Part shown: positions 1 through 10,557 of the stretch, one piece after another | Numbering within the stretch: position 1 is the first letter of the stretch | How the letters are laid out: each line of letters starts with the position of its first letter | Source: Brachionus plicatilis | Lineage: Eukaryota > Rotifera > Eurotatoria > Ploima > Brachionidae | Reading direction: 5' to 3' | Length of the DNA: 64,000 nt | Assembly (NCBI GenBank): GCA_010279815.1 | Contig: QEOQ01000694.1 | Span: 458,234-522,233 of the forward strand | Program-made: the position numbers and the translations under genes | The notes under the pieces: generated by a model | The model's database searches: none | Told to the model about the DNA's origin: nothing | Seen by the model: the letters and a program-made list of their open reading frames with translations, nothing else

Positions 1-2310
1 CATTTGAGTTTGTTTGCTAATCTCTATTTCATTTTGTTCTCTAATGTAGCTTAATTCGGCATTTCTAGCCTGAGTGAGTCTTTCGAGCTCAGATTGAGCC
101 TCGATCTTGACAGCATCGGCTTTGAGTCTGGCTTGCTCAACAGCAGCTTCTCCTTCTATTTTCTGGGACTCTGCTCTTGACTGGGCTTCAGCTTTGGCTT
201 GTCCAGTGCTTTCAACAGCAGCCGATAAAGCTTGCAATTCCAACAAGGCTCTTCTGGCTTTTTCGGCCTCTGCTTCGTCCAAAATTTTTTGTCTTTCCAA
301 CTTTCCTCTTGCTTCTTGTTCAGCTCTCTCGGCTTCATGCTTAGCCGTGGCTTCTTGTGAATTGGTGGTAATTTCTATGGCCAATTGCACTGATTTTTGC
401 AGTGAATCTCTGGTGCGTTGATCGACTGGCTCCACAGCTTGGATATCAATGCTGGTAATAACCAAATTATTTTGCTTAAAAGTGAATTCTTTGCGAACAC
501 TGCCAGCTTCATCAAGACCAAATACTGATGTTCGAATTATTTTTGCAGAGTTCTTGTGAAAATCATCAAATCCAACTGATGCCACTGCTCCACGTATTCG
601 GCTAGCAATAGCTTTACAAGCATCGCCAACAAAGTCAGGCACATTGAAGAGCTTGCAGGCTTCTTTTTCGTCCTCTTTATTTATTTTAAAATACCAGCTA
701 TAAGATAATTTCAAAGACAGCCTAGCGTGGTCCGATGTTTCGATTTGGATGATGTCTGTGAAAAAATCTGGACCCAGCAGCAAACATAATGCCTTGATAA
801 CATTTGGCTTCTTAGGCACATCTCCTGAAATACTGATCAAAGTAAATTGTTCATCCGGACCCAACATGACCAAATCTGGACCGAATACAACCCGAGACTT
901 TTTTTCCTTATAGTCATAAACTTGAACAGCTCCATTATGAGGTACACGATATGTAACAACTTGTGATTTGACTCTACGAGGGCTTTCATTTTTTGAATCT
1001 CTGGCGCCTCTTTCAGCCAGGGCATCTTTCAACAAAAGCTTTTCAACTTCAGTTGGTAATTGTTTCTCCCATAGCTCTTCATCTTGATTGAGCATGTAAG
1101 TCTGACCAACAATATCTCTAACTTTTCCACTTTTTATATCCCTAACATAAATACCTTCATTTTCGTCAAGCGGAATGGCTTTTCTTCGAGTTACAACTTC
1201 AACTTCAACTGGTGGAACATAATCAGTGGGACCTTTGATCATCCATCTGTCACCAGGCGATCTTTGCTGTTTATTTTCATCCTCGAAAGATTCAGTACAT
1301 TTCAAAATCAGTCCTTCATCTTCGCCAAGAACATACACATCTTGGATTCCTTTTTCCAATTTTTCACCAGGCTGTAAAAAGAAGCTTTTTTCTCCCTTGA
1401 TCAATCTCTTTTTGCCAAGTTGTGGCTTTCCATCCTGACCAATTGGATCAAGAATTACTGCATATTGGCGTGAGTTCAAAGTGGTCACATCAACTACTCC
1501 GACCACTTGTTCATACACACTCGGAATATGGGTCTCGGTGTCCTCGAGTGTTATCAACCATTCTTCACCATTGAGTCTTTTTTTTCCAAAGTCATCAATA
1601 AATGTTCTTAATGACCTCATATGAAGAGCTTTCTTTTCGGTCAACACATATGCATCCACTACACTAACAACCTCTTCGTAAGCCCCAGGCAAGTAGGCAC
1701 CAGTTTTTTTAACAACCCATTCTTCACCAGTTACTCTATCTTTGCCATTTCGGTCAGTGCATTCCTTTCTGGCTCTTAGTCTAATTGCTTGATTTGGCTT
1801 AATGGTTGTTGCTCGAATTTGTTCTTCTACAGAAACTTCTTTTCTTGGAATATAAGTACCTGGTCCTTCGAACAACCATTCGTCACCAGCGACACGTTTT
1901 TCTCCATTTTCTTCTTCAAAGTCAAGAATGGCTCTGAGTCTGAGAGCCGAGTTGGCCGGCAAAACTCTTAATGGAGTGATATTTTGTTTAAGAGTTTCAC
2001 CCGGATAAAGTGGAAATGGTTCACGGGCAAATCGAATTTCCAATTCTGCAAATGCCAATTTTACTTGACCACTTTGATCAAATTGAATCTTATTTTCCTT
2101 GTCTTTCAAAGCTGGATTTTCTACAACGCAGTAGTGTCTTGGTGGAATGGTGATCATTTTCTCTGGGCCTAAGACAACTTTTTCATTGTCTTGTTTTACA
2201 AATGTTTTAGGACCGATTTCAAGCCGGGTTACGTTCAAGTTTTGATCCAATACGTGAATGTATTGGTAAGGTGCAATACGGTACACCGAGTTTGCATTTA
2301 CGTTTGCCAT
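1..2310 (-). CDS. MVP: Major vault protein (C-terminus beyond window edge)
   Basis: Main structural protein of the cytoplasmic vault ribonucleoprotein particle; many copies form its barrel shell. The reverse strand is open from the ATG at 2308-2310 to base 1, 770 codons with no stop or visible intron. It begins [20 protein letters not shown], the usual MVP start. The first ~450 residues are repeated MVP units with the pattern GEEW...GxYxP...VV, as in the vault wall. The shoulder (SPFH-like) region follows at about 510-640, and the last ~120 visible residues are rich in Ala, Glu, Gln and Arg, as expected for the cap helix. Animal MVPs are about 850-900 aa, so about 100 C-terminal residues lie outside the window. 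The forward frame at 107-421 is an antisense shadow. Confidence 0.95.
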   Translation of the reverse strand, partial: MANVNANSVYRIAPYQYIHVLDQNLNVTRLEIGPKTFVKQDNEKVVLGPEKMITIPPRHYCVVENPALKDKENKIQFDQSGQVKLAFAELEIRFAREPFPLYPGETLKQNITPLRVLPANSALRLRAILDFEEENGEKRVAGDEWLFEGPGTYIPRKEVSVEEQIRATTIKPNQAIRLRARKECTDRNGKDRVTGEEWVVKKTGAYLPGAYEEVVSVVDAYVLTEKKALHMRSLRTFIDDFGKKRLNGEEWLITLEDTETHIPSVYEQVVGVVDVTTLNSRQYAVILDPIGQDGKPQLGKKRLIKGEKSFFLQPGEKLEKGIQDVYVLGEDEGLILKCTESFEDENKQQRSPGDRWMIKGPTDYVPPVEVEVVTRRKAIPLDENEGIYVRDIKSGKVRDIVGQTYMLNQDEELWEKQLPTEVEKLLLKDALAERGARDSKNESPRRVKSQVVTYRVPHNGAVQVYDYKEKKSRVVFGPDLVMLGPDEQFTLISISGDVPKKPNVIKALCLLLGPDFFTDIIQIETSDHARLSLKLSYSWYFKINKEDEKEACKLFNVPDFVGDACKAIASRIRGAVASVGFDDFHKNSAKIIRTSVFGLDEAGSVRKEFTFKQNNLVITSIDIQAVEPVDQRTRDSLQKSVQLAIEITTNSQEATAKHEAERAEQEARGKLERQKILDEAEAEKARRALLELQALSAAVESTGQAKAEAQSRAESQKIEGEAAVEQARLKADAVKIEAQSELERLTQARNAELSYIREQNEIEISKQTQM

Positions 2311-4057
2311 TTTGAGTTTTAATGTTTCTTAAATTCTATGATAAAAATGGAGAAAATGTATTGCTTTTTTATATAGAAAAAATTTCACAACAATTTTACT
2401 TTTGAGAAATTTTAGAGGGGAGTTAACAGAAAATTAAGCTTTCCTTAGATTCTCGATTTAAACTAAAAATTCTAAACTTTATTAGCTATAGTAACTAATA
2501 ATAATTTTTAGAAATGTACCGAAATTTTGTGAAATTAATGCATAATTTTAAAAATTTGGTCATATTTCTAAATTATTTCAAAATGAAAATAAAGTTTTAC
2601 CTTGAGTTTTTAATTTAAAATTCAAAATCAATCTTTTAGCTTTATTTCACAATTTCTATGCTTACTATTATTTTTAATGATTCATTTACTAAGCTAACAA
2701 TTTTTATCTAAAAAAAATTTTAAATTTTAATTATCTCATATTTTAGGCTTAGTAATTCTAATTAATAAATCTAAAAATCTGTTCGTCAAAATCTTTATTA
2801 GTAAAATAAAAATCTATTTATAATGTTTAGCTTTTTGAATTAAATTAAAATTTAAACAGTCCAAATATAAAAAATTCTAAAAATAAAAAAAACCAAAATC
2901 AATACTTGTTCTATGTAGGTTTAAAATTAAAACTAAATTTCACAGGTCAAGCTCGGTGATAAACAGCTCTAGGTTTTGGTCTTAAAGCTAATAAACTAAA
3001 AATTATATCTAGATGTTGAGGTGTGCTTAGTGAAAAAAATATATAAATTTAAGCTTTTATTGATTTTTAGATTTTTTACTAGTATCAAAATTTATTTGAG
3101 AAAAAAAATTATGCTCTTTTCTCTGGCAAAATTTTAAAATCCATCAGAGATTTTTTAACAAAAAATTATTGAAAAGGCTAAAACATCAAATAAATTATTG
3201 AAAAGGCTAAATCAAACGAAAATGTGAAGTGAAGTTTTGGTATTCAACTTTTTGATAAAATTTGGAGAAAAATTTTGATTAAATTTATTGTTTGAAACGC
3301 TTATTTCAAATAAATGACCTTTTTATCAAAATGAAAAAAATACCTCTAGGAGACTAAAAATTTATAAAATTTTAAATAATGCACATACAATATACAGCAT
3401 AAAAATAACATTGCAGAGTATTTCCAGGAGCTGGATTTGGGTGATTGATTGAATGTTTTAGCTAATAAATAGTTTTTAGCTAAAAAAAAAGGTTTTTAGT
3501 TGTTTTATTTTTGTTTTCTTTTGAAAGCAAGTTCATTTCTTTTGAAATATCTGTCAGTGTTTTTTAGGAATTTAACCAAGTTCAATTTCAAAATATAACA
3601 AGCATACTGTGTAAATAATTGATTATAATTAAAAGTCGAGCTCTAAAAAGACCTATCTTTAGGAAGACTAAACTAGGTCTTAATGATTTTTTTTTAAATT
3701 TTTAAACGAGTCAAATGACTTTTTTGGTGCTTCTTTTGTTAATAACAATTTTAAAATATATGAAAATCTTAAAAAGAGCCTTTGATTTTCATATATTATA
3801 ATTTTAAAATTTTTATTGACTAAAATTATACACGACACCTTAATTATTCAGATAAATTTAAACACTAATTTAAAATTTTTTATTGCAAAAAAATTATTTT
3901 CTATTTTTTAATTTTGTTTTTAAATTGCTTTTTGTTCTTGAAAATTTGCGAGAGTTTTTTACGTCTATGCTCCTCTCGTGTCTGAATTGCAGAATAATGC
4001 TTTTTGGCAAATCTTTAAAAAAAAAATAAGCACCTGACAAACAATTTTAATAACGTG
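2311..4057. other. AT-rich intergenic region
   Basis: Between the MVP start and the end of the FCF2-like gene. Homopolymer-rich AT sequence with no usable reading frame. A short imperfect tandem unit (attattgaaaaggctaaa) occurs twice around 3160-3210. MVP promoter elements are presumably just above 2311, but no recognisable core motif was seen. Confidence 0.5.
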
Positions 4058-4695
4058 TTACTTTTTAACTTTGGCATCTTCAATCAATTCCTCAAGAATT
4101 GTTCGTTTTTGCTGCTTTTTTGGAACTCGATCAGAATAAAAGTCAACTGGATCGTCAATAACTTTACCCATCTACTTCAAAAATGATCAAAAAAAATAAA
4201 AATTATTATTTCTTTACTTGAAAAAATTTCGGTAATTCGTCAGAATCGTTGTGTTTGTAAAACCGGTCTTTGTGCAAACCTCCTCTCATTTTAATCAACA
4301 AAAGATCATTTTTGGCCTCTTCGGTCATTTCTCCAAGATTCATGTTAAACCATTCTTTTCCCTTTGTCTTGCCCCGTTCTTCCTTAATTTTTAAATTCGT
4401 TAACTCAAAAAACAAGTTAACTTTTTTAAAAAATACTCTTCGGTGTAGCTTTTCTTGTCTTTTGGACAATTCGTATGCTGGTACTTCAGATTTGTTTAAA
4501 AAATTTGAATTTAATACACTTTTTGACATAAGTTTGTCTGTAGCATTTTTTCCAAGATCTACTTTCGAGCTTAGCTAAATATTTAATTAAAATGAAGAGT
4601 GTTGACAAAAAAATTCCAGTTAAATTTACCACATCGTATGTTTCGATGCTACACCCGGTATCCAACTCGGCACTTAGTTGAATTTTTCTGCTCAT
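4058..4695 (-). CDS. DNTTIP2: FCF2/DNTTIP2-like pre-rRNA processing factor, three exons
   Basis: Nucleolar factor of the Fcf2 family (yeast Fcf2, vertebrate DNTTIP2/TdIF2), needed for early pre-18S rRNA cleavages. Joined exons (reverse strand) are 4695-4630, 4574-4218 and 4171-4058; introns are 55 and 46 bp, GT...AG, and phases fit. The product is 178 aa. The Fcf2 core is clear: GKEWFNMNLGEMTEEAKNDL, then LLLIKMR, DRFYKHNDSDELPKFFQ, and across the last intron VIDDPVDFYSDRVPKKQ and RTILEELIED. It is much shorter than vertebrate DNTTIP2 and nearer the size of fungal Fcf2; the long acidic N-terminal part is absent. The first exon codes only 22 residues and is supported by phase and splice sites alone, so the start is less certain than the core. 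Confidence 0.87.
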
Positions 4696-5107
4696 TTTTT
4701 ATATCTAAATAAATATTTCCATTAAAGTAATCTCCGAAAACAAATTTGAATAAAGTTTTAAAGTGAAATAATTATTTTTTGAATTTTAAGATATGAAATT
4801 TGAAAAAAAAAATGAATTTTTTTTAACTATAATAAATTATTTAGGTGAGCATGTGTATGTTTTTAATTCCAAACGAATTTAACTTAACTAAAAAAACCTT
4901 TTTTTTACAGATTTTGAAAAAGAAATAAAATAATTTTCGACAATTTTTTAATATGTACCAAATCAAAAAATGGAATAGAAAATTTCTAAATCTCTGATCG
5001 AAAATTTCTGTTATTTTGGTTCCACTAAATTTGATGAAATAGTTAAATGTAAATTTTTGACCAAAAAAATATAAAAAAATTTTCAAAAATTCATAAAAAT
5101 ATTAATT
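4696..5107. promoter_or_regulatory. Shared upstream region of two divergent genes
   Basis: 412 bp separate the start codons of the FCF2-like gene (-) and the unknown 368-aa gene (+), so both promoters must lie here or overlap it. The sequence is poly-A/poly-T rich; no TATA box or other named element stands out. Confidence 0.35.
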
Positions 5108-6214
5108 ATGATGGATGATTTTTTAAACAATATTTCAGAAGAAGCTCCTGAAATCATTTCTGAAATAAAATCACCTAAAAATTTCAAAAATGAAGAAAAC
5201 ATCTTTTATAGAAATAAAAAAAAGAAATCGAGAGGAGGATATCGTCCAGTGCTAATCGCCGGATCCCAACTTGTCCAAGAATCATATTATCTTAAATCAA
5301 AATTCGAAGTAATCAACTCTCAATATGTTTCTAATCCGGATTTTATGATGCCTCAAGACATTGTTTCCTATTACATTCTATGCTATTTGGATCAGAGATA
5401 TCCGAATCAACTTTTGGAAAACTTTAACCCAATCTCTAAAAATAAAGTAAAATCAAAATTCTTAATTGATGTAAAATTTCAACCTAGGAACAAAAACGCC
5501 ATATCCAGGCTTAAAAAATCCGGCGCTGAGACTCTATTCGATGTGGTTAATTCTTTCAATCTTCACTCTGTACCCATCACAGCAAGAAAAACTCTGATCA
5601 ATTGGTATCTAGACCAATATAATTTAAAGCTATTTATCAATAAAATTCCTTCAAGTAAAGATGTTCTTCAATTACAGGCTCGATCGGAGCGATGCGTGAG
5701 CCTAATAGCTGATAAAATTGACTGTTTGGTACTCAATGAAAGAGACCCGCTGTCATTTTTGATCCATGATTTGGTACATGCTTTCAAAATGTTTAATAAT
5801 GAATATTTAATGAGAGGCCAAGTCGGATTTTGTAGAGCAGTTCTAAGATTATTTTACAATGACGAAACTAGGGAATTTTTGGACAGAATGTGCTCAACTG
5901 ATACAGTTTTTGGCAATCAATTTGATTATTTAATTTCAGATATGAATTCTCATCCAAGACATTTGTTTTTATATTTTAAAGCAATTTTGATTAATGGAAT
6001 AAAGAGAAAGTTTAATTTAGGCAAAGAGGAGTTTTTAAACAGCAATTCGTTAAAAGAGTTCAATAAAATTTTTGATTTTATTCTGCACGCTTTTGGTATG
6101 AATGAAATGGAAAAAAAAATATCAAAAAAGCTAATTTTAGACGAAAATCAAAATGATTGTTGCTCTATTGATTTTTCTCCATTAGAAAATTTTTTTGTTA
6201 ATATTAAAAGTTAA
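5108..6214 (+). CDS. Uncharacterised 368-aa protein
   Basis: A single intronless frame starting MMDDFLNNISEEAPEIISEI; I do not recognise the family. Residues 1-45 are acidic and then lysine-rich (KKKKSRGGYRP) and probably disordered. From about 45 the protein looks globular: VSYYILCYLDQRYPNQLLE (~87-105), ARSERCVSLIADKIDCLVL (~191-209), and the most striking segment SFLIHDLVHAFKMFNNEYL (~216-234), followed by RGQVGFCRAVLRLFY. The paired histidines of HDLVH could bind metal, but no known metalloprotein pattern is complete. There is no signal peptide or membrane segment. Codon use and length resemble the real genes nearby, so I regard it as real. It is transcribed away from the FCF2-like gene. 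Confidence 0.75.
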   Translation: MMDDFLNNISEEAPEIISEIKSPKNFKNEENIFYRNKKKKSRGGYRPVLIAGSQLVQESYYLKSKFEVINSQYVSNPDFMMPQDIVSYYILCYLDQRYPNQLLENFNPISKNKVKSKFLIDVKFQPRNKNAISRLKKSGAETLFDVVNSFNLHSVPITARKTLINWYLDQYNLKLFINKIPSSKDVLQLQARSERCVSLIADKIDCLVLNERDPLSFLIHDLVHAFKMFNNEYLMRGQVGFCRAVLRLFYNDETREFLDRMCSTDTVFGNQFDYLISDMNSHPRHLFLYFKAILINGIKRKFNLGKEEFLNSNSLKEFNKIFDFILHAFGMNEMEKKISKKLILDENQNDCCSIDFSPLENFFVNIKS

Positions 6215-6706
6215 ATTTTATCTAATAAATTTTTCAAAATTATAAAAAAATACTTAGCACAAATATTAAAATTTTAAAAAGGGATTAAATTATACGAAAT
6301 TTTGTAAGTATAACAATCTATATGTAAGCGTAATTTTGTCAAATAAGTTATTTTATAAAATTAATGAGTGACCAATAAAATTTTCAAATAATAATAAATA
6401 AACAAACTGAAAAGTTTTAGTAAACTACTTAAAATTATTTTAATTTTTAGTGAATCACTTAAAGAATAAGAAAATTAGTAAATTAATTTTATTTGTTTTT
6501 ACAAGACGAGTTTCCACCGTAACATTTTGAATTGTATAATAAACCATTTTTTTTTATTAAACATTGACTTGTACAGTTACATTTTACCATTCCTTAGTCT
6601 TTGACAATAGAAAGCTCTCTAATTGCATCACTTACACTTTAAATTTTATCTGACTTGACCTGAAAATCAAAAATACAATCCTTGATTAACTTAAAACAAT
6701 TCCACA
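6215..6706. other. AT-rich intergenic region downstream of 368-aa gene
   Basis: No coding potential seen. AATAAA-type strings near 6390-6400 could serve as polyadenylation signals for the upstream gene. Confidence 0.4.
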
Positions 6707-6714
6707 AAAAAAAG

Positions 6715-7540
6715 GGGTCTAGTGGAAAATGTGAACAATTGTTCACAAAAAAATGTGGCCATGAGTATAAAGTCCAAAATTTGAACATTTTGTTCACATA
6801 ATCTCTGGTCTCATATTTGGTGACCATAAGCTGGTCACATAAAAAAAAATGTTCACCAAATTTTAGATTAAAAAAATAAAAATTAAATAATTTAAAAAAG
6901 ACAAAAATTTAAAAACACTTTTTTATAATGCTTAGAAAAATTTTAACTCTAATTCTTTTACACTATGATTAAGCTAAAAATTACAACTTAGATTTCATCA
7001 TTCTATTCAAAATTAAAAAAAAAATTATTTAGTTGAGAAGTTGAAATTATGGATGAAAATATTGATTTAAAAATTTTTAGACAAGTCTCTGCAATTGGTT
7101 TGGTACGGGCTAGTCGTAAATGTGAAAATAATAAGTGTAAAAAACATCTGCAAACAATGGAATTAAAATTGCGGAAAAGGACTAATGATGCTACTAATAC
7201 AATAATAACTTGGAGATGTTCTGGATTTGGATGTTATAAGTCAGCATTCGAAGATCGCTTTTTAAAAAACCTTTTAGAATTTTATTGGGAGTGTTTAAGT
7301 GTTGGGCAGCTCAGCTAACTATTGCTAAAACAATTCCAATTGAATTTTAATCAAAAAATCAAAAAATCAATAAAGATACTGTTTCTGAAATTTTCATTAA
7401 GCTAAGACAACTTTGTAATTTATCTATTTTGGTCGCCAAATATGTGACCAGAGATTATGTGAACAAAATGTTCACATTTTGGACTTGATACTCATGGTCA
7501 CATTTTTTTGTGAACAATTGTTCACATTTCCACTAGACCC
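6715..7540 (+). mobile_element. Merlin-like DNA transposon with ~110-bp terminal inverted repeats
   Basis: The arms 6715-6825 and 7431-7540 are near-identical inverted repeats beginning GGGTCTAGTGGAAA. The element is flanked by an 8-bp target duplication AAAAAAAG (6707-6714 and 7541-7548). Each arm contains the short palindromes GTGAACAATTGTTCAC and GAACATTTTGTTCA (or one-base variants). GG termini, an 8-bp duplication and the internal zinc-ribbon reading frame fit the Merlin/IS1016 superfamily. The catalytic domain is gone, so the copy is non-autonomous. Confidence 0.8.
7049..7318 (+). pseudogene. Merlin/IS1595-like transposase N-terminal stub
   Basis: 89 codons from an ATG. A zinc-ribbon pattern (CENNKCKK, then WRCSGFGCYKSAFEDRFL) and the helix KNLLEFYWECLS match the N-terminal DNA-binding part of IS1016/Merlin transposases. 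Beyond the stop at 7316-7318, the +1 frame continues the same domain (AAQLTIAKTIPIEF and DTVSEIFIKLRQLC, like the helix-turn-helix of these proteins), so the frame was broken by a small indel. No DDE catalytic region is left before the right inverted repeat. Cannot encode an active transposase. Confidence 0.6.
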
Positions 7541-7709
7541 AAAAAAAGCTTTTAAAAACTCCAGCCCCTGAAGGAAGTTTAAAAAGTTTTTTGTAGTAAT
7601 CTAAATCGACAAATAAAATTAGGAGCCTAAGATAATTCTTTGTCAAATTCTGGCATGTATCGTGAATTGGTAAAATTACGAAATTACCAATATTCACTTC
7701 TGGCATATA

Positions 7710-8239
7710 CAGTGCTGGTACGATACCTTGAATTCACCATATTTTATGTAAATTATGGTAAATTCACGATATTTTACCATATTAAACAGCTAAGCAGTAA
7801 ACGCTAGAAAATCTGTTTTGTAAATAATATTAAAGTATTAACTTACATAATTTGTTTAAAAAAATAGAACATAATAATAAAAAATCCATTTTTCCTTTTT
7901 TGTTGAATTTTTACCATTTTTCACCTTTTTTTACAAAAATTTACCGAAATTTACGTTAATTTTCGTCAAAAAATTCAATCAAATTTTTATTTTTTTCCTC
8001 TTTCAAAAATTCAAAAAAAAAATTTTTTTCATGAAAATCGGTTTTCCTCGAGAAATTTTGGAATTTTTTGTTTTCACTGAATTTTACAATAATTATCGGT
8101 AATTTACGATAATTATCGTTATTTTACGAAAAATACCCTTTTTTAGATTACCATATTTTACGGTAAATATGGTAAAATATCGTGAATTTACCATAATTTA
8201 CGTAAAATATGGTGAATTCAAGGTATCGTAGCAGCACTG
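7710..8239. mobile_element. Inverted-repeat (MITE-like) element, CAGTGCTG termini
   Basis: 7710-7783 (CAGTGCTGGTACGATACC...) and 8166-8239 (...GGTATCGTAGCAGCACTG) are about 74-bp inverted repeats with few mismatches. The inside is AT-rich and full of TTTACG/CGTAAA words and has no reading frame. I could not find a convincing target duplication, so the superfamily is open (CAG ends are seen in hAT and others). Confidence 0.65.
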
Positions 8240-9510
8240 TTTTTTTTTAATTCGTTATTTCATCAATTCTGCTTATTTGGCCTGATTTGTCCTGACTTTA
8301 AGAATTTATTAGAATTTAATTAAATCTCTTCAACTCTTGACTCAATAGCTTCAATAATCTCAATAGGCTCAATTGGCTGAAAAGGTTCAGTAGGCTCAAT
8401 CTCTAAATTATATTCTTTTGGATCGAATTTATCCGGGGTTGAATCAATATCATCTTCATTGTCAATATCATATTAATATACAAAGACTGTGATAAATTTA
8501 AGCATAATTCTGTGAAATTTTTCCAGTATATTTTTCTGGTTATCTCTTAAATTCGGAACATTTCTTATAAACTAGAGGTTTAAAAACTCTAAAAATTTTT
8601 GAAAATTAAAATTAAACAAAATGACAGTTATCAGTTTATCTTATTAATATGATTAAGTTTTGGCAGCAACAAAAAAATTTCATTACAATCAGATAAATAA
8701 TAATCCGTTTATTTTATCTCTAAAAAACTATATAGTTTTATGTGATCAGTTTATCTTACTGAATTAATTGACCAAGACCGATTATTTACTGCGTTCCAAG
8801 TAAACAGGCGACCAACAAACAATTAAATATACTCACATAAAAAAATTTTAAACTAGAACAAAATTTTATATTTGTATTGACTTCAAATTTTTGACTTGTA
8901 TTATTGAAGATGAGAATAATTCTACTCTAAGATAAAAAAGCATTAAAACAATAATTTTTCAAATAGATTAAATTTTATTTAATTAAACTAAAATTAAAAT
9001 TAAAATTAAAATTTCAATAATATAAATAAATTTTCTTGAATCGATGATAAAATTTTTTTATAGAAACAAAAATAAAAATGCTTTCTTCGCTTTTTTGAAT
9101 TTACAATTTCTGGCTTCATTTTTTCAGATTATTTTTTAAAGTCTTCTAATTTTAAAACTAAAGAAATTAAATTCAAGTTAAGATTTTTTTTTTTAAAATT
9201 AAGTTAAATGACTTTAAATGACTTTTAGTTTTTCACTAGTCTATTTGTCACATAAGGCAGTTAGCCCACAATTTGTATAGAATATCAGCTTTACTTTTTG
9301 TCAAATAAAATATAAAAGTTGTGTAATACTTTTGTATAAAAATTTATTAAATTCTAATGAAAAAATATTAAAAAGTTGGATTTTTTATACATTACTAAAA
9401 TATTTTTTAATTTTCAGAAGAATAAAGTTTGATTTAATCCTTAAAAAATTCTTGAAATTTCTTTCTTAAAATAAGTTTTGATTAGGAATGAAAATTTCAA
9501 AGGAACAAAA
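8240..9510. other. AT-rich intergenic region
   Basis: No reading frame of note. A Ser/Asp/Ile-rich coding-like stretch near 8330-8470 on the reverse strand has no homology I recognise and is probably decayed. Confidence 0.35.
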
Positions 9511-10557
9511 TCAACGAATTGAAACCAAATTTTCATCTTTTCGTTGAAATTTAGCTATGCTACCGTTTAAATAAACATTGTCGTACAAATGACCGGTAAA
9601 ATCTTGATTTAAATCTGGCAGGGCATTACGAGTATTCTTAATAAACTCACGTTTGGACATTTTATTTTTGATTGCTGGATTTGATAAGTCCACCGATAAT
9701 ATTATCAACGAAAAGCATAATATATAAACCGAGTCCTCATTTAAACCAAGTTTAGGGTTGCATGAACAAAATCGTTTTGAAAATTTTTCCAACAAAAATG
9801 CCAAATTCGAAGTTCTCTCACTGTGAGCCTCCAATTTTGAAAAGAGTTTTCTCAATGCTGTTGGCAAAAATTGATTTTCAAAGTTGTGCATAATTATTAG
9901 ATTTTCTAGAACTTGCTTGCTAAAGACAAACTAATTTTAAAAATGCTTTGTACAATTTTTTTTAATTTTAATCTAATAAATAGATTATCAGAAAAATTAT
10001 TTAAAAAAAATTGTTTACTTTTCGCTGAACAATTTTTTTTTTTGTTCAGAACTAAGCTTCTGTGTGGAATTGATAAATTTAGCAATCTCCATTGGATTGT
10101 TTTCAAGCAAATCTTTCTCAAATAAATACTCCAGGCCCTTTAAAATTAAATTAAATCAAATTTTAAAATTGTTTTAAATAAAAAGTACTTTTTTCCAATC
10201 GACATTAAAGGTAAGAGTTGCTTCGTCCATAAGCATGAAAATTCTTCTAAAATTTTTTCCTGATTCTTGTGCTTTTTCATAAATGGACAGATAGCCCCAA
10301 GTAGACTTACACAGGCCTTGCCAAAGAGTATCATCATTTGCAAGACTGGACCAGACACAGGCGGCCAAACAAAGATCAGTGGCATTTAGGCATTTTAAAA
10401 TTTTTAGAGAGAGCTCAGTCGGAATTTCTTCTAGATCAGGAAATTTTATCGATGTTTTTTGGTATTTTTCAGGTGAATTTTGATATGCGGAATCGGTTGA
10501 ACAATTGGGACCATGTCCCAATTCGAGTTGCTTAAGTCTACTCAATAAAAGTCCCAT
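9511..10557 (-). CDS. FBXO8: F-box only protein 8 (F-box + Sec7), three exons
   Basis: Predicted substrate receptor of an SCF ubiquitin ligase with a Sec7-type domain; vertebrate FBXO8 acts on the small GTPase ARF6. Exons (reverse strand) are 10557-10189, 10137-10019 and 9919-9511; introns are 51 and 99 bp. Phases join to 298 aa, close to human FBXO8 (319 aa). F-box at about 44-85: EIPTELSLKILKCLNATDLC followed by WQGLCKSTWG. Sec7 part from about 123: NPMEIAKFI, NFENQFLPTALRKLF, FCSCNPKLGLNEDSVYILCF, SLIILSVDL and KNKMSKREFIKNTRNALPDL. For exon 3, the acceptor at 9920-9921 keeps the frame and restores the conserved VLENLIIMHNF region; a nearer AG at 9906-9907 breaks the frame. The N-terminus is shorter than in vertebrates but keeps MG, a possible myristoylation start. 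Confidence 0.93.

Noticed and set aside
107..421. 104-codon forward frame opposite MVP
   Set aside because: Antisense shadow of the Ala/Glu-rich MVP cap helix; Ser/Ala-rich low-information sequence.
9900..9907. Acceptor AG at 9906-9907 for FBXO8 exon 3
   Set aside because: Joining exon 2 here shifts the frame; the AG at 9920-9921 keeps it and restores conserved residues.
9913..10125. Forward frame across FBXO8 exon 2
   Set aside because: Antisense to a confirmed exon and adjoining intron.
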